From Bacillota bacterium (GTDB taxonomy: Bacteria > Bacillota > UBA4882 > UBA8346): a DNA stretch of 64,000 nt. Where the stretch lies: assembly GCA_023410535.1 (NCBI GenBank), contig JAEYPR010000019.1:1-64000 (forward strand), read 5' to 3'. A program made the translations under genes and the position numbers. Below the pieces are notes generated by a model. It saw only the letters and a program-made list of their open reading frames with translations. It was not told the origin of the DNA and searched no databases. Of the stretch, positions 40,588 to 50,256 are shown one piece after another (the first letter of the stretch is position 1; each line of letters begins with the position of its first letter).

Positions 40588-42306
40588 CTACGCAATCTCT
40601 TTGGTTAACTTCATGAGTAAATCGCTCTCATTCAAAATGTCCTTCCGCATATATTCCTTCTCAACCGTTCCGTTTTTTAACAAGACAATCCGGTCGGCAT
40701 AGATGAGGCTCTTCATATCATGTAAGATAAAAAGAATAGTTTTCCCTTTAAAAACGCTGTCAAACAAGTTATAAAACATTTGAGTTGCATCGGGATCCAA
40801 CGCCGATGTTGCTTCGTCAAAAACGATGATGGAAGGATTCTTCAGGAACAACCGGGAGATCGCCAACTTTTGCAGCTGGCCCCCTGAAAAATTGTAACCC
40901 CGCTCACCAATCAGCGTTTGATACCCGTCAGGAAGTTTTTCGATAAAATCATGCGCTCCGGTCAATTGACAGGCTTTGACCATATCTTGATAACGGAATT
41001 TAGTTGTGGCGATTTTGAAATTTTCTTCAATGGTCAAATTAAAAAAGTTGGTCTCCTGCGTGACTATGCCGATATTCCGGCGCAAGTAGTTCTTGGAGTA
41101 TTGCATGATGTCCACTCCATCGATACTGATCTTACCTTGTTCCGTCTCATAAAGCCGTAACAATAGATTGACCAACGTTGTTTTACCGCTGCCGTTTTTC
41201 CCGATGAGCGCCACTTTTTCCCCGGCTCGAACCTGTAAAGCAAAATGACTCAAGATTGCTTTTTCCCCATAGGCAAACGATAAATTTTGAATCTGAATCT
41301 CGCCACGGGTAATCCGAAACTTACTCGCGATGTCGATTTCACTTTCGATATCCAAGAAACGCATAATCTTATTGAAGGCGATTTTAAAACCGCGCATCTG
41401 CACGCTGGAACCGACAATTGCTCGGATCGGCTGAAACAATAGCGGTACGTAGGTATAAAACGCCATCAGTCCCCCAATGGTCAACACATTTTGAAATACC
41501 AGGTTGGCCCCGTACCAGATGATCACGATGTTCCCCGCTAAAAAAACCAAACCAGCCATTTTATCAAGTAACGATGTCCAAACCGCATTCCGAATTTCGG
41601 TGCTAATCGTCTCATTTTGCAACGATAAGAAACGTTTGAAAAAATATTTCTGAGTGACCAGCAATTTAACCAATTTAATGTTGGGAAAGACATTTTGTAA
41701 CAGTTTATTTTGAGTCGATACTAATTCCCGCCGTTTTTCAAGGCTGGTTTTGATAAAACCACGGGTGGTCAAAACCGCGAAATAGAAAAACGGCAGAATT
41801 CCGATAACCAACAAAGCCAGCTTCCAATTGAGTATCAACATGATTACCATGACCACCAGAACATTCAGCATATTATTGACAATATTCAACAGATCCGTCG
41901 ATAGGAACTGGCTGATTGTATTGATATCCGCGTTGAACGAACTAACAATCTCGCCAATATTGATTTTGTTCAAATATTGAATGGGAGCGCGCTGCAGCTT
42001 CGTATACAGACGTTTCTTGACACTGAATGAAAAGAGTTGGGTATTGAGCGAATTCATAAACTGGGTCAAAAAGGTGAATAAAAAGCCCAATAGAAACAGC
42101 GCGATATAGACAACCAGCATGGTAAATAACATGCGGGTATTTTGATTGATCAGTACGTCATCGACGATAATCTTAATAATCAACGGGTATTGCAGGCTGA
42201 CAATAGACCCCAGCACAATACAGAACAGGGTGAGGCATTGCTCCTTGAGATGCGGTTTCATGAAAAACAAAATCTTCTTTATTAAAGCTTGATCTGGTTC
42301 AGCCAT
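40588..42306 (-). CDS. ABC exporter, fused membrane and ATPase domains
   Basis: 572 residues: an N-terminal type IV exporter membrane domain with six helices (~20-310) and a C-terminal ATPase domain with Walker A GKNGSGKTT, signature FSGGQLQKLA and Walker B IIVFDEATSALD. It is an MsbA/LmrA-type half transporter that works as a homodimer. No N-terminal C39 peptidase is present, so it is not a bacteriocin-processing type. It is flanked by the ClbP-like peptidase gene (18 bases away) and the HlyD-like gene. Likely cargo: the N-acyl-D-Asn-capped precursor. In colibactin a MATE protein has this job; here an ABC exporter appears to replace it. Confidence 0.92.
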   Translation of the reverse strand: MAEPDQALIKKILFFMKPHLKEQCLTLFCIVLGSIVSLQYPLIIKIIVDDVLINQNTRMLFTMLVVYIALFLLGFLFTFLTQFMNSLNTQLFSFSVKKRLYTKLQRAPIQYLNKINIGEIVSSFNADINTISQFLSTDLLNIVNNMLNVLVVMVIMLILNWKLALLVIGILPFFYFAVLTTRGFIKTSLEKRRELVSTQNKLLQNVFPNIKLVKLLVTQKYFFKRFLSLQNETISTEIRNAVWTSLLDKMAGLVFLAGNIVIIWYGANLVFQNVLTIGGLMAFYTYVPLLFQPIRAIVGSSVQMRGFKIAFNKIMRFLDIESEIDIASKFRITRGEIQIQNLSFAYGEKAILSHFALQVRAGEKVALIGKNGSGKTTLVNLLLRLYETEQGKISIDGVDIMQYSKNYLRRNIGIVTQETNFFNLTIEENFKIATTKFRYQDMVKACQLTGAHDFIEKLPDGYQTLIGERGYNFSGGQLQKLAISRLFLKNPSIIVFDEATSALDPDATQMFYNLFDSVFKGKTILFILHDMKSLIYADRIVLLKNGTVEKEYMRKDILNESDLLMKLTKEIA

Positions 42307-42324
42307 CTTGTTCGTCCCCCGAAA

Positions 42325-43896
42325 TTATTGAAATAAACTGCGCCAGTTGAATTGATGCCGTTGATTGACCCGATTAACTTTAAAGTAATAACGATTGACC
42401 AGCAACCCAAAACATCCCGATACCTCCAGGAAAATCAACCCGATCGCGACCGGAAAGCTGATGGGTCCCCATACCAGGACAAAACGCCATGGATAACCAA
42501 ATACCAACCAAGGCGCGCTATATAAAAGACCCAGTACCGCCAGGAACAATATCGACCAAGTGACGAAGGTACGGCGGTTTTTCCGATTTAGTCCGCAATA
42601 TTTCCGTTTTTCTTCCCAACGTTTTTTTACCGTCGCGAAGGTCAGTATCAATAGAAACAGCACGGCAAGGATTACAATCCCACTGACTTTGTCGACCTCT
42701 TGAAATAAATCGTAGGAACTCACCGGCAACCGGCTATTCTCATTCAAGAGCGCCAGGACTCCTTCCCCAATCACCTGGCTGTAATTACTGTTAAGATTGG
42801 CAAGCACTGCCACTGCGGATTTTTCCTGCGGCCGGCATTCAATATAAGAAGAATAATTGGGATTGTTACCGGCATGCCAGATCTTTTCAATCTTTTGGTC
42901 CACCCGGTAAATGTTCCAACCATAACTGTAGGCATACTCATCTTGGTGCGACTGTTCAATCAAGAGATTAGCCTCCGCGCCACCATTTCCCAATTGCAAT
43001 CGCAACCACGCCAGCATCATTTCGGCATTCGCGAGATAATATCCGGCGGGAGTATTGCCCCGGTAACGGGGAGCGCGGTCGATCAGCGGCATTCCAAATC
43101 CGATCTTATAACCCGTTGCCATCTTCCCGGGTCCGATTTCCGAGGCTGCAAAGGAGATTTGCTTAAGTCCCAATGGAGCCAATATCTTGTCTTTCATATA
43201 CGATTCGAATGATTGCCCGGATACTGTTTGAATAACTAAACCCAAGATATCGTAATTGATGGTTGAATACAAAAAGCGTTCGCCCGGAGGATAATCAAGT
43301 TCTTGGCCGGTTAAATTGCGCACTGTCGCTTCCAATGCTTGCGGATCGGAACGTCTTGGGATATCGGCCAGCGTTTCAGCCGGTATTCCACTGGTGTGAC
43401 GCAACAGTTGATCAATAGTGATTGCGGCAGTCCGCCGTCTTTCAAACCATAAGAGGTTACGGATCACTTTATTTTGATTTAACGCCACCAGGGTAGGATC
43501 ATTGGATTTCGGCACATATCGAAGTTTTAACCAGGGTAGATATTGGCGAACATCAGCGTCGCCGTGAATGCGACCTGCTCGTTTTAGGTCGGCAATCCCC
43601 AATGCGGTAAAGGCTTTACTGGTTGAACCCAACTCAAACATCGTCCCGGCGGTTACCGGTAGTTTCCGCCGCAAATCCGCATACCCAAACCCTTTTTGAT
43701 ACACATTTCCCTCATGAACAATGACCACTGCGATCCCTGGAATATTTCCCAAACGCATCTGTCCTTTGATAAATTCCTCGATAACCATTGTTTTCGCTTT
43801 GGGCAAAAGCCCGGATTCGGCAGTTACTTTTCCGGAGAACAGCAACAGCACGACCAGCAGATATAGCCAAACATCCTTATCGCGCAAATTTTGCAA
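42325..43896 (-). CDS. ClbP-like prodrug-activating membrane peptidase
   Basis: 523 residues. A signal peptide (residues ~9-26) leads to a serine beta-lactamase/class C-type domain with S91-x-x-K94 (GSTSKAF), Y210 in FLYSTINY and an HAG motif in IWHAGNN. Three membrane helices follow from ~residue 400 (VSGIVILAVLFLLILT, WSILFLAVLGLLYS, WGPISFPVAIGLIFLEV). This signal-lactamase-three-helix plan and length are those of ClbP, ZmaM and XcnG, which cut an N-acyl-D-Asn cap off a natural product after export. Translation starts at TTG 43896 behind AAGGAG. It follows directly on the C-A(Asn)-T-E NRPS gene, exactly the partner it needs. Alternatives such as a plain D-Ala carboxypeptidase or esterase are less likely given the context. 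Confidence 0.88.
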   Translation of the reverse strand: MQNLRDKDVWLYLLVVLLLFSGKVTAESGLLPKAKTMVIEEFIKGQMRLGNIPGIAVVIVHEGNVYQKGFGYADLRRKLPVTAGTMFELGSTSKAFTALGIADLKRAGRIHGDADVRQYLPWLKLRYVPKSNDPTLVALNQNKVIRNLLWFERRRTAAITIDQLLRHTSGIPAETLADIPRRSDPQALEATVRNLTGQELDYPPGERFLYSTINYDILGLVIQTVSGQSFESYMKDKILAPLGLKQISFAASEIGPGKMATGYKIGFGMPLIDRAPRYRGNTPAGYYLANAEMMLAWLRLQLGNGGAEANLLIEQSHQDEYAYSYGWNIYRVDQKIEKIWHAGNNPNYSSYIECRPQEKSAVAVLANLNSNYSQVIGEGVLALLNENSRLPVSSYDLFQEVDKVSGIVILAVLFLLILTFATVKKRWEEKRKYCGLNRKNRRTFVTWSILFLAVLGLLYSAPWLVFGYPWRFVLVWGPISFPVAIGLIFLEVSGCFGLLVNRYYFKVNRVNQRHQFNWRSLFQ

Positions 43897-43921
43897 TTCG
43901 GAAATCTCCTTGTCTCAATCT

Positions 43922-46900
43922 TCAAAAGATCTGGTCCAACTCGTCTTGGGAAATGGTGATGGTATCAAAATCCGACGGTGTAAAAGTTCCGTTTTGTTTT
44001 TCCAAACAGTGCTCAATCAAGTCCTTTAATGATTTAAGAATAGAATTGACGAAATTGACCATATCATCTTCAAATAACCGGCCGGATTGGTATTGCATAA
44101 CGACTGTCAACCGTTCATCCAAAACCATCATTTCCAGACTGATCGGCACAGTCATTGGATTTGACAATGCCTGATCGGTTCCGGTATCGATATCGAGTTG
44201 AAGCTCGAAAAATCGGCTCGTTTGGATATTCGTGAAATCTCCCAAATAATTCAGCCGGATCTGCGACGAAGCCATTTGGGGAAATGCTTGGTTTAAGTAT
44301 TTTAATACTCCGAAATTGAATCCCCGCTCCGGTACTGTCCGCAATTGTTCTTTTAGGGATTTGATGTTGTCGCCAAGCGCTTGCTTCGTCGTTTTGAAAG
44401 AGACTGGGTACAGCGCTGTAAACCAGCCGACGGTTTTGGTAATATCGACTTGCTCAATTTCACTCCGGCCATGCCCCTCCAGCTCCAAAACAAATTCGGT
44501 TTGGCCGCTGCAATCACGTACTGCCAATGCCACGGCCATGGTAACCAACTCATGGGGTTCGGTATGATAGGCTTGATTCGCCGATGTTTGGAACGCCTTC
44601 GTTTCGGTCGAGGCCAATTGCCGGCGGATCGTTTTCGTGCCATTTGGGGCAAGGGGGCCATTATGATTTTGCCGAAACGGCCATTGTTGGCCGGAAGTCA
44701 AGGCATTCTGCCAAACGTTCGCTTCTTGTTTTACCCGCTCGGTTTGACGGTAGCGTTCCAAGGCCGTCGCCCAACTTTGCCAGGATTCGGTCCGCGACGG
44801 CGGTGCCAACGGTTCAGCCTTGGCCAATTGATCCAAAAGCTGTTCAAGATCTCCCAGGATAATCCGCCACGATACGCCGTCCACAATCAAATGATGCGCA
44901 GTCAACAGCAGATACTGTCCGTGACTGCCCCGCTCAAAAAACGCCGCTTGAAAAAGCAGTGATGTTTCAATATTCTGATTCGCTTTGAGTTTTGCACCCA
45001 ACGCTTGAAGACTTGCTAGTTGTTCCTCCGGCTCTTGGGCCGATAAATCAAACTGTTGCAGGATGAAAATCGCTTCGCGATGTCGGTTGTTATAAAACAA
45101 CTTTTGGCTTTGCGGGTCATAATTAATCCTCAGGGAGTCATGACGCTTAACCAGTTCCATCAAAGCCAGTTGCAATTGGGAGAATGGGATCGGTCGTTTC
45201 AGTTTTAAAAAAACCGATTGGTTCCAATGATGGTGATTGGGAAAGCGTTGCTCAAAAAACCACGCCACAATCGGCGTATCCGGGATCGTTCCCTCGCAGA
45301 TTTCCGGTTGGTCCGCCTTTGGTGCGGATACTGTTTCTAAACAGGCAGCCATTTGTTGGATTGTCGGATTGGCCAAAATATCCCGAACTTTAATCCGGTA
45401 ACCCTGATCGTTGAGTCGCGCGGCGATTTGGATCGCTTTGATTGAATCTCCGCCCAGGTGGTAAAAATTATCATCCAAACCAATCCCGTCGATCAGCAAA
45501 ATCTCCGTGATGGTTTTGACCAATTGTTCTTCAATGGGCTTGAATCGAACGAAGCTGTTGGAAAGCTGTAGGTTTCGGTCCGGCTCAGGCAATAAACTGC
45601 GGTTAATTTTGCCATTGACCGTCAACGGTAATTCGGGAATTATTACAAAATATTGAGGAATCATGCTGTCCGGCAGCTTCGTTTGGAGTAGTTTCCTGAT
45701 CTCCCGCGTAGCGGGTTCGGCAGCGGCTGGAACCAGATAAGCGCATAAATATTTGGCGCCGTTTTCATACATCCGGTCAATAACGCATGCCGCCTTAATT
45801 GACGGAATGCCCAGAAGTTCCTTTTCAATCTCCCCTAACTCAATGCGATGACCACGGATTTTAACTTGGTTATCTTTTCGGCCAAGATAAACAAGTTTCC
45901 CGTCAGACTGGCGTTTCGCCAGATCGCCTGTCTTATACATACGGGCGCCGGGCTGAAAAGGATTTGCCAAAAACCGTTGCCGGGTCAGGTCAGCCTGGTT
46001 GTGATAACCCCGGGCCACGCCGTCGCCGGCGATATAAATCTCGCCCGAACTCTCAGCCGGCCTCAACCGTAACTGATCATCCAGCAGATAAATTTGAACA
46101 TTATCCGCCGGAAGCCCAATCGGAACTGATATACTAATATCTTTTTCTATATCAAACCGATGAATCATACAACCCACGACCGTCTCCGTGGGACCATATT
46201 CATTATAAATCGCAATCGCCCCGCCAAAGCTTTGGTGGACCGCTTCGGCCAGGTTTACCTTTAGATCTTCTCCCCCGACAATCAGACATTTCACATTGGA
46301 ATTACGGTTATCCAAATCCTTTAGTAACGATAAATGGGATGGCGTCAGTTTGATAATCGTCACTTGATTTTCTCGCATGATCTGATATAAAACAAATTCA
46401 CTGCCGTCATCATGATAAACAATGATTCGATTACCGCTGATCAGCGGCGTAAAGATCGAAGTTACCGTCAAATCGAACGCCAAAGAAGAATAAAGGGCGA
46501 AAACTTCTTGCGCTTGAGATTGATATACTTTTCCAGCCCAATAGATATAATTTACCAAACCCTGCTGTTCAATCATTACGCCTTTCGGCTTTCCGGTCGA
46601 ACCCGAGGTGTAGATCAAATAAGCCAAATTATTGGGCCCGCTAAGCGGCTCCGGATCGTCGGAGTCCCCTTGATAGACGAGCTGATCGTTAAGGTCGATC
46701 ACCGTATATGATTGATATTGCTCGAAAATCGCCAAATTGGTCAATATCAATTGTGACGCGCTATCCTCCAGCATATAACGAATCCGTTCGGCGGGGTAAT
46801 TGGGGTCGACCGGCAAATAGGCTCCGCCGGCTTTCAAAACCCCAATGATTCCAATGACGGTTGCCAATGAATGACTAGCGTATAAAGCAACGACCGTTTC

Positions 46901-48406
46901 AGGTCCGACGCCCAACTTCCGCAGGTAACGAGCCAACTGATTGGCTTTTCGATTCAATTCATCATAGGTCAGATTGTCCGCCGCAAAACTGACGGCGATT
47001 CGTCCGGGGGTCTTCCGCACTTGTTCCTCAAACAATTGCTGGATGGTTTTGGTTAAAGGATAATCGGCTTTAGTTACGTTCCACTCATATAACAGATATT
47101 GTTTTTCCGAATCGTTTACTATCTCCAGATCAACCACCCGTTGTTGCGATTGATCGAGGATTCGCTTCAGAACCAGGCAGATTTGATCTTTCAACTTTGC
47201 GATTTGCGCCGCGTCGAATTGCGCGATTTGGTAGTCAAAATCCAATGTGAGCGACGTCGCATCCAACCAATCCTTAATCACAATCTGCAAGGCATACAAT
47301 TGGTATCCGTTATGCAATTCGGTGTTTTCGACAAGACAACCGGCTAATTCAGTGTTTAACCGGGTATTGTAATAGTTTACGCAAAACTGAAAAAGTGTAT
47401 CAATTCCCTTCTGTTGCAACTCCAAATCATGAACCAGCCGGTCATAGGGATATTTTTGATGAAAGTAACACTCCATTAATTCCCGGTGAACCCGGCGTAA
47501 CAGTTCCAACAGGGTCTCCGTATCGGAAATTTTAATCCGGAACGGGACAGTGCTGGTGAACATTCCAAAGATACTCTTCTCTTTTTTCCCGGAACGGTTT
47601 AAAACCGGTATTCCAAAGACCATATCAGTTTGTTGTGATATTTTGTACCAATAGATCAAAAATGCCGTTGTAAAAATGGTATTTAGTGAGATTCGGTTTT
47701 GTGTCGCTAAGTTTCGCAGTTGCTCGGAAAGCTCCGGACTCAATTGGTATGTGTAACGGCTGCCGTTGGTCGGATTACTTGTCCGCACGATCGGTTCCGG
47801 AATCGTCGCGAACTGATTCAGCCAAAATGTCCGGTCGGTTTGAAAGCGTTCGGAATTGAGATATTTGGTTTCAAGTTGAATAAATTCGAAATAACTCTCC
47901 GCCTTTTTTGTCGTGATGGACTGGCCTTGGGTCAACCGGGTGTAATAATTGCAGATGGTTTCGGTCATTATCTTAATTGACCAACCGTCGGCGATCAAGT
48001 GGTGAAACCGGACATAATAGCCGTAATCCCTAGCAGTGATTTTAAATAAGGCAAAATAATAGAGCGGCGAATCAAGTAACGGAAAAACCTTCCTGTGTTC
48101 ATTTTGGACCCATGTCTCAAAAGCAATCTCCGGTGTTGTTTCCGTACTAAAATCATAACGCGTCAACGATAGGGGCTGGTAAGCGACGACATACTGCCAA
48201 CACGCCCCATCCGCTTCCTGCAATTGAATCCGCAAGCCGTCATGTTCTTTGACCAGACAATGAATTGCCTCTTCCAACGCGTCGAGATCGACCGATCCTT
48301 TGATCCGGATCGGCCCGCCAATATTATGGACGGGAAGGTTCGGATAAATCTTCTCGTTATACCAGATCCGTTTCTGGGGATGCGTCAATGGCAGTTTATT
48401 TCCCAT
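43922..48406 (-). CDS. NRPS C-A(Asn)-T-E, N-acyl-D-Asn initiation module
   Basis: 1494 residues, close in size and order to ClbN. A condensation domain at the very N-terminus (HHLIADGWS) suggests that the module starts with a fatty-acyl group. The adenylation domain (~450-960) has the specificity code DLTKIGEVGK, one conservative change from the published asparagine code DLTKLGEVGK. The T domain has GGDSI, the form usual before an epimerase. The last ~430 residues are an epimerisation domain with AHHLIVDGVSW. The expected product is acyl-D-Asn on the carrier. The ClbP-like peptidase gene lies 25 bases downstream. ATG 48406 follows AAAGGGA. I infer the acyl starter from domain position and the system; the C-domain subtype was not confirmed by phylogeny. 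Confidence 0.92.
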   Translation of the reverse strand: MGNKLPLTHPQKRIWYNEKIYPNLPVHNIGGPIRIKGSVDLDALEEAIHCLVKEHDGLRIQLQEADGACWQYVVAYQPLSLTRYDFSTETTPEIAFETWVQNEHRKVFPLLDSPLYYFALFKITARDYGYYVRFHHLIADGWSIKIMTETICNYYTRLTQGQSITTKKAESYFEFIQLETKYLNSERFQTDRTFWLNQFATIPEPIVRTSNPTNGSRYTYQLSPELSEQLRNLATQNRISLNTIFTTAFLIYWYKISQQTDMVFGIPVLNRSGKKEKSIFGMFTSTVPFRIKISDTETLLELLRRVHRELMECYFHQKYPYDRLVHDLELQQKGIDTLFQFCVNYYNTRLNTELAGCLVENTELHNGYQLYALQIVIKDWLDATSLTLDFDYQIAQFDAAQIAKLKDQICLVLKRILDQSQQRVVDLEIVNDSEKQYLLYEWNVTKADYPLTKTIQQLFEEQVRKTPGRIAVSFAADNLTYDELNRKANQLARYLRKLGVGPETVVALYASHSLATVIGIIGVLKAGGAYLPVDPNYPAERIRYMLEDSASQLILTNLAIFEQYQSYTVIDLNDQLVYQGDSDDPEPLSGPNNLAYLIYTSGSTGKPKGVMIEQQGLVNYIYWAGKVYQSQAQEVFALYSSLAFDLTVTSIFTPLISGNRIIVYHDDGSEFVLYQIMRENQVTIIKLTPSHLSLLKDLDNRNSNVKCLIVGGEDLKVNLAEAVHQSFGGAIAIYNEYGPTETVVGCMIHRFDIEKDISISVPIGLPADNVQIYLLDDQLRLRPAESSGEIYIAGDGVARGYHNQADLTRQRFLANPFQPGARMYKTGDLAKRQSDGKLVYLGRKDNQVKIRGHRIELGEIEKELLGIPSIKAACVIDRMYENGAKYLCAYLVPAAAEPATREIRKLLQTKLPDSMIPQYFVIIPELPLTVNGKINRSLLPEPDRNLQLSNSFVRFKPIEEQLVKTITEILLIDGIGLDDNFYHLGGDSIKAIQIAARLNDQGYRIKVRDILANPTIQQMAACLETVSAPKADQPEICEGTIPDTPIVAWFFEQRFPNHHHWNQSVFLKLKRPIPFSQLQLALMELVKRHDSLRINYDPQSQKLFYNNRHREAIFILQQFDLSAQEPEEQLASLQALGAKLKANQNIETSLLFQAAFFERGSHGQYLLLTAHHLIVDGVSWRIILGDLEQLLDQLAKAEPLAPPSRTESWQSWATALERYRQTERVKQEANVWQNALTSGQQWPFRQNHNGPLAPNGTKTIRRQLASTETKAFQTSANQAYHTEPHELVTMAVALAVRDCSGQTEFVLELEGHGRSEIEQVDITKTVGWFTALYPVSFKTTKQALGDNIKSLKEQLRTVPERGFNFGVLKYLNQAFPQMASSQIRLNYLGDFTNIQTSRFFELQLDIDTGTDQALSNPMTVPISLEMMVLDERLTVVMQYQSGRLFEDDMVNFVNSILKSLKDLIEHCLEKQNGTFTPSDFDTITISQDELDQIF

Positions 48407-48451
48407 ACTCTTACTATCCCTTTCATATTTCAGAAAGTAACTCCACTAAGC

Positions 48452-49180
48452 TCAATCGATATGGTCAGAACTATCCCATCCGGTTTTATTGATATATCCT
48501 ATCAGATTATGATCAACTGCTTGCAGACGGCTTTGGTAGGCATCGGTACCGTTTTGCACCGCGATCGACAAGTAATACCCTTCAATAGGCTGTAGGGTCA
48601 GGAAAAACACTTCTTTGGCAACATGAAATATATCAAAACTGTTTAAGGGAACTGATAAACCTTTCCCTTGCGACTTGATAAACGCTTCTTTCAATGTCCA
48701 TAATTGATAGGCGGTGGTGTTTTGATAATCTCGATGGCAATTGGAGATGTACGACTGTTCGGTGGGTGAAAAAAAACGTTCCACAATATCAAAGATTGGT
48801 TGGCCAACTTTTTCAATATCCACGCCAATTTCAAAACCGGTGGTCACGGCAATTGCCACCACTCCATGGGAATGAGAGATATTAAAATAAATATCATCCG
48901 TTTCGGTTTGAAACTCCGGAGTTAGATAAAGTTTTCCATACTCGTTTTGGCGAAACTGAATTTGTTGCGGTTTTATTCCAAATAAAGAACTCAAGAATGT
49001 TTTAATGAGAAATCGCCCAACCACAAACTCCATTTTGGTTTCTAACAATTTTAATCGTTGATAGCGCTCGGTTTCTTCCCGATCAAGGACTTGTAGCATG
49101 GTCTGGCGCAGTTGCGGGTTTATCTCATAAATATTAATAAAATAAATATCGACAGTACCGGGGCGTAATGGATGAAACAT
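48452..49180 (-). CDS. sfp: Sfp-type 4'-phosphopantetheinyl transferase
   Basis: 242 residues. It shows the Sfp motifs in order: FNISHSHG, GVDIE (magnesium ligands) and WTLKEAFIKSQGKGL near residue 170. It transfers phosphopantetheine from coenzyme A to the serine of T, ACP and PCP domains, and the cluster has at least nine such domains including a free carrier. It is the first gene of the minus-strand operon, with AGGAG upstream of ATG 49180 and 45 bases before the first NRPS. It is divergent from a Myb-like gene. Confidence 0.95.
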   Translation of the reverse strand: MFHPLRPGTVDIYFINIYEINPQLRQTMLQVLDREETERYQRLKLLETKMEFVVGRFLIKTFLSSLFGIKPQQIQFRQNEYGKLYLTPEFQTETDDIYFNISHSHGVVAIAVTTGFEIGVDIEKVGQPIFDIVERFFSPTEQSYISNCHRDYQNTTAYQLWTLKEAFIKSQGKGLSVPLNSFDIFHVAKEVFFLTLQPIEGYYLSIAVQNGTDAYQSRLQAVDHNLIGYINKTGWDSSDHID

Positions 49181-49397
49181 CGCCAGCTCCTATCGTTAAC
49201 CTCAATTCATTTTCTTTGAATATTGTTAAATTATTGTAAAAATTCGCTACAGTTTTTCATTCTCCTTTCTCTGAAATGAACTTTTTTTGAAAGAATTTAC
49301 ATTTCGGTTACAGAATTTAACGATTGATCCGTACCTATTGCACTCATGTCCATAATTAGATATACTTATATCAATGTCGGATCAGGAGAAGGGAATC
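49181..49397. other. divergent promoter region upstream of the biosynthetic operon
   Basis: About 215 A+T-rich bases between the sfp start and the Myb-like gene start. The plus-strand promoter is clear (see 49338-49366). For the long minus-strand operon I find no good sigma-A pair; TTTACA near 49230-49240 lacks a matching -10. The cluster may need an activator or another sigma factor. Confidence 0.5.
49338..49366 (+). promoter_or_regulatory. sigma-A promoter of the Myb-like gene
   Basis: TTGCAC (49338-49343) and TATACT (49361-49366) are 17 bases apart. Transcription would start near 49373, giving a short leader that includes the AGGAGAAGGG ribosome site. Confidence 0.7.
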
Positions 49398-50114
49398 ATG
49401 GAGAAATCTTTAAAACGATTTACCGATGCTGAAGATCAATTGCTGCTTGAAAATTGGTGGGATCCCCGGCGCCGTCCCGATATCATTCAACAGACACAGC
49501 GCAGCGGCACATCGTTGAATTTACGGTATTACCGTTTGTTAAAGGAAAAAGCGATCGACCCGGCGCTCCACCGTTCCGAGATGCGGCTAAACCGCAACGA
49601 ATCGCCCCAAATGCGACGGGAACAAACTGTGACTCAGCAGCGTCAACCCAAAGCCCCGAAAAGCCATGCCACCAAACCGGGGCCGGCTTTAGCGGAAGTT
49701 ATTCCGGACGACGCAATCTCCGGGCGATTGGAAACGCTCGAAACCAAACTGACGCAGATCGACCACAGTCTGCAAAATCAACAGGACAAGTTTGTCACTT
49801 GGCTTGAAAATATTCTCTACATGTATAAAACCGAAAATAACGCGTTGAGCATGTCGCTGTTGATGAAAGAAAATGCGGCTTTACAGGAAGAACTGCAAGC
49901 TTGTCAACGAAAAGTCGTATTATTGGAGAAACAGCTGATTGAAGAGCGCGAAAGCCATGAAAAGGTCTTTAAGGAACTGGACTTTTGGCTCGGGCAATTT
50001 TTGAAGCTCTCCAGTATCGAAAAGGTCGCCACATTAGGCGACTTTGTCCCCCGCTTGAAAACCATTGTGGATAAATACGGCACGGTCTTAACCTATCAGC
50101 CGGATCAAGAATAG
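49398..50114 (+). CDS. Myb/SANT-like (RsfA-type) DNA-binding protein with coiled coil
   Basis: 238 residues from ATG 49398, which follows AGGAGAAGGG at 4 bases; the in-frame ATG at 49374 would put that site inside the gene. Residues ~1-45 (KRFTDAEDQLLLENWW ... LNLRYYRLLKE) resemble the tryptophan-rich helix-turn-helix of RsfA, a prespore regulator of Bacillus. A Pro/Lys-rich linker leads to a long coiled coil (~110-205) and a final helical tail. RsfA-family proteins have the same head and coiled-coil plan. It is divergent from the biosynthetic operon and so might regulate it, or it may be an unrelated sporulation gene. A terminator follows at 50125. Confidence 0.6.
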   Translation: MEKSLKRFTDAEDQLLLENWWDPRRRPDIIQQTQRSGTSLNLRYYRLLKEKAIDPALHRSEMRLNRNESPQMRREQTVTQQRQPKAPKSHATKPGPALAEVIPDDAISGRLETLETKLTQIDHSLQNQQDKFVTWLENILYMYKTENNALSMSLLMKENAALQEELQACQRKVVLLEKQLIEERESHEKVFKELDFWLGQFLKLSSIEKVATLGDFVPRLKTIVDKYGTVLTYQPDQE

Positions 50115-50124
50115 AAATATATTT

Positions 50125-50161
50125 CGCGGTTGTCTCAAAAAAGTAAGACAACCGCGTTTTT
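50125..50161 (+). terminator. rho-independent terminator of the Myb-like gene
   Basis: CGCGGTTGTCT (50125-50135) pairs perfectly with AGACAACCGCG (50146-50156), then TTTTT. Confidence 0.93.
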
Positions 50162-50256
50162 ATGTCAGGCCCGCTTTTGTGAACCAAGCAATTCTGCCCC
50201 ATGGAATCCTCAAAATCCAGGTTCAGACGCTTCAGCGCCCTCCTTGCCAATCCGAC

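Noticed and set aside
43788..44174. Plus-strand open frames opposite the peptidase and first NRPS
   Set aside because: They overlap strongly supported minus-strand genes, have no ribosome sites and no recognisable motifs; the same holds for all other plus-strand frames inside the cluster.
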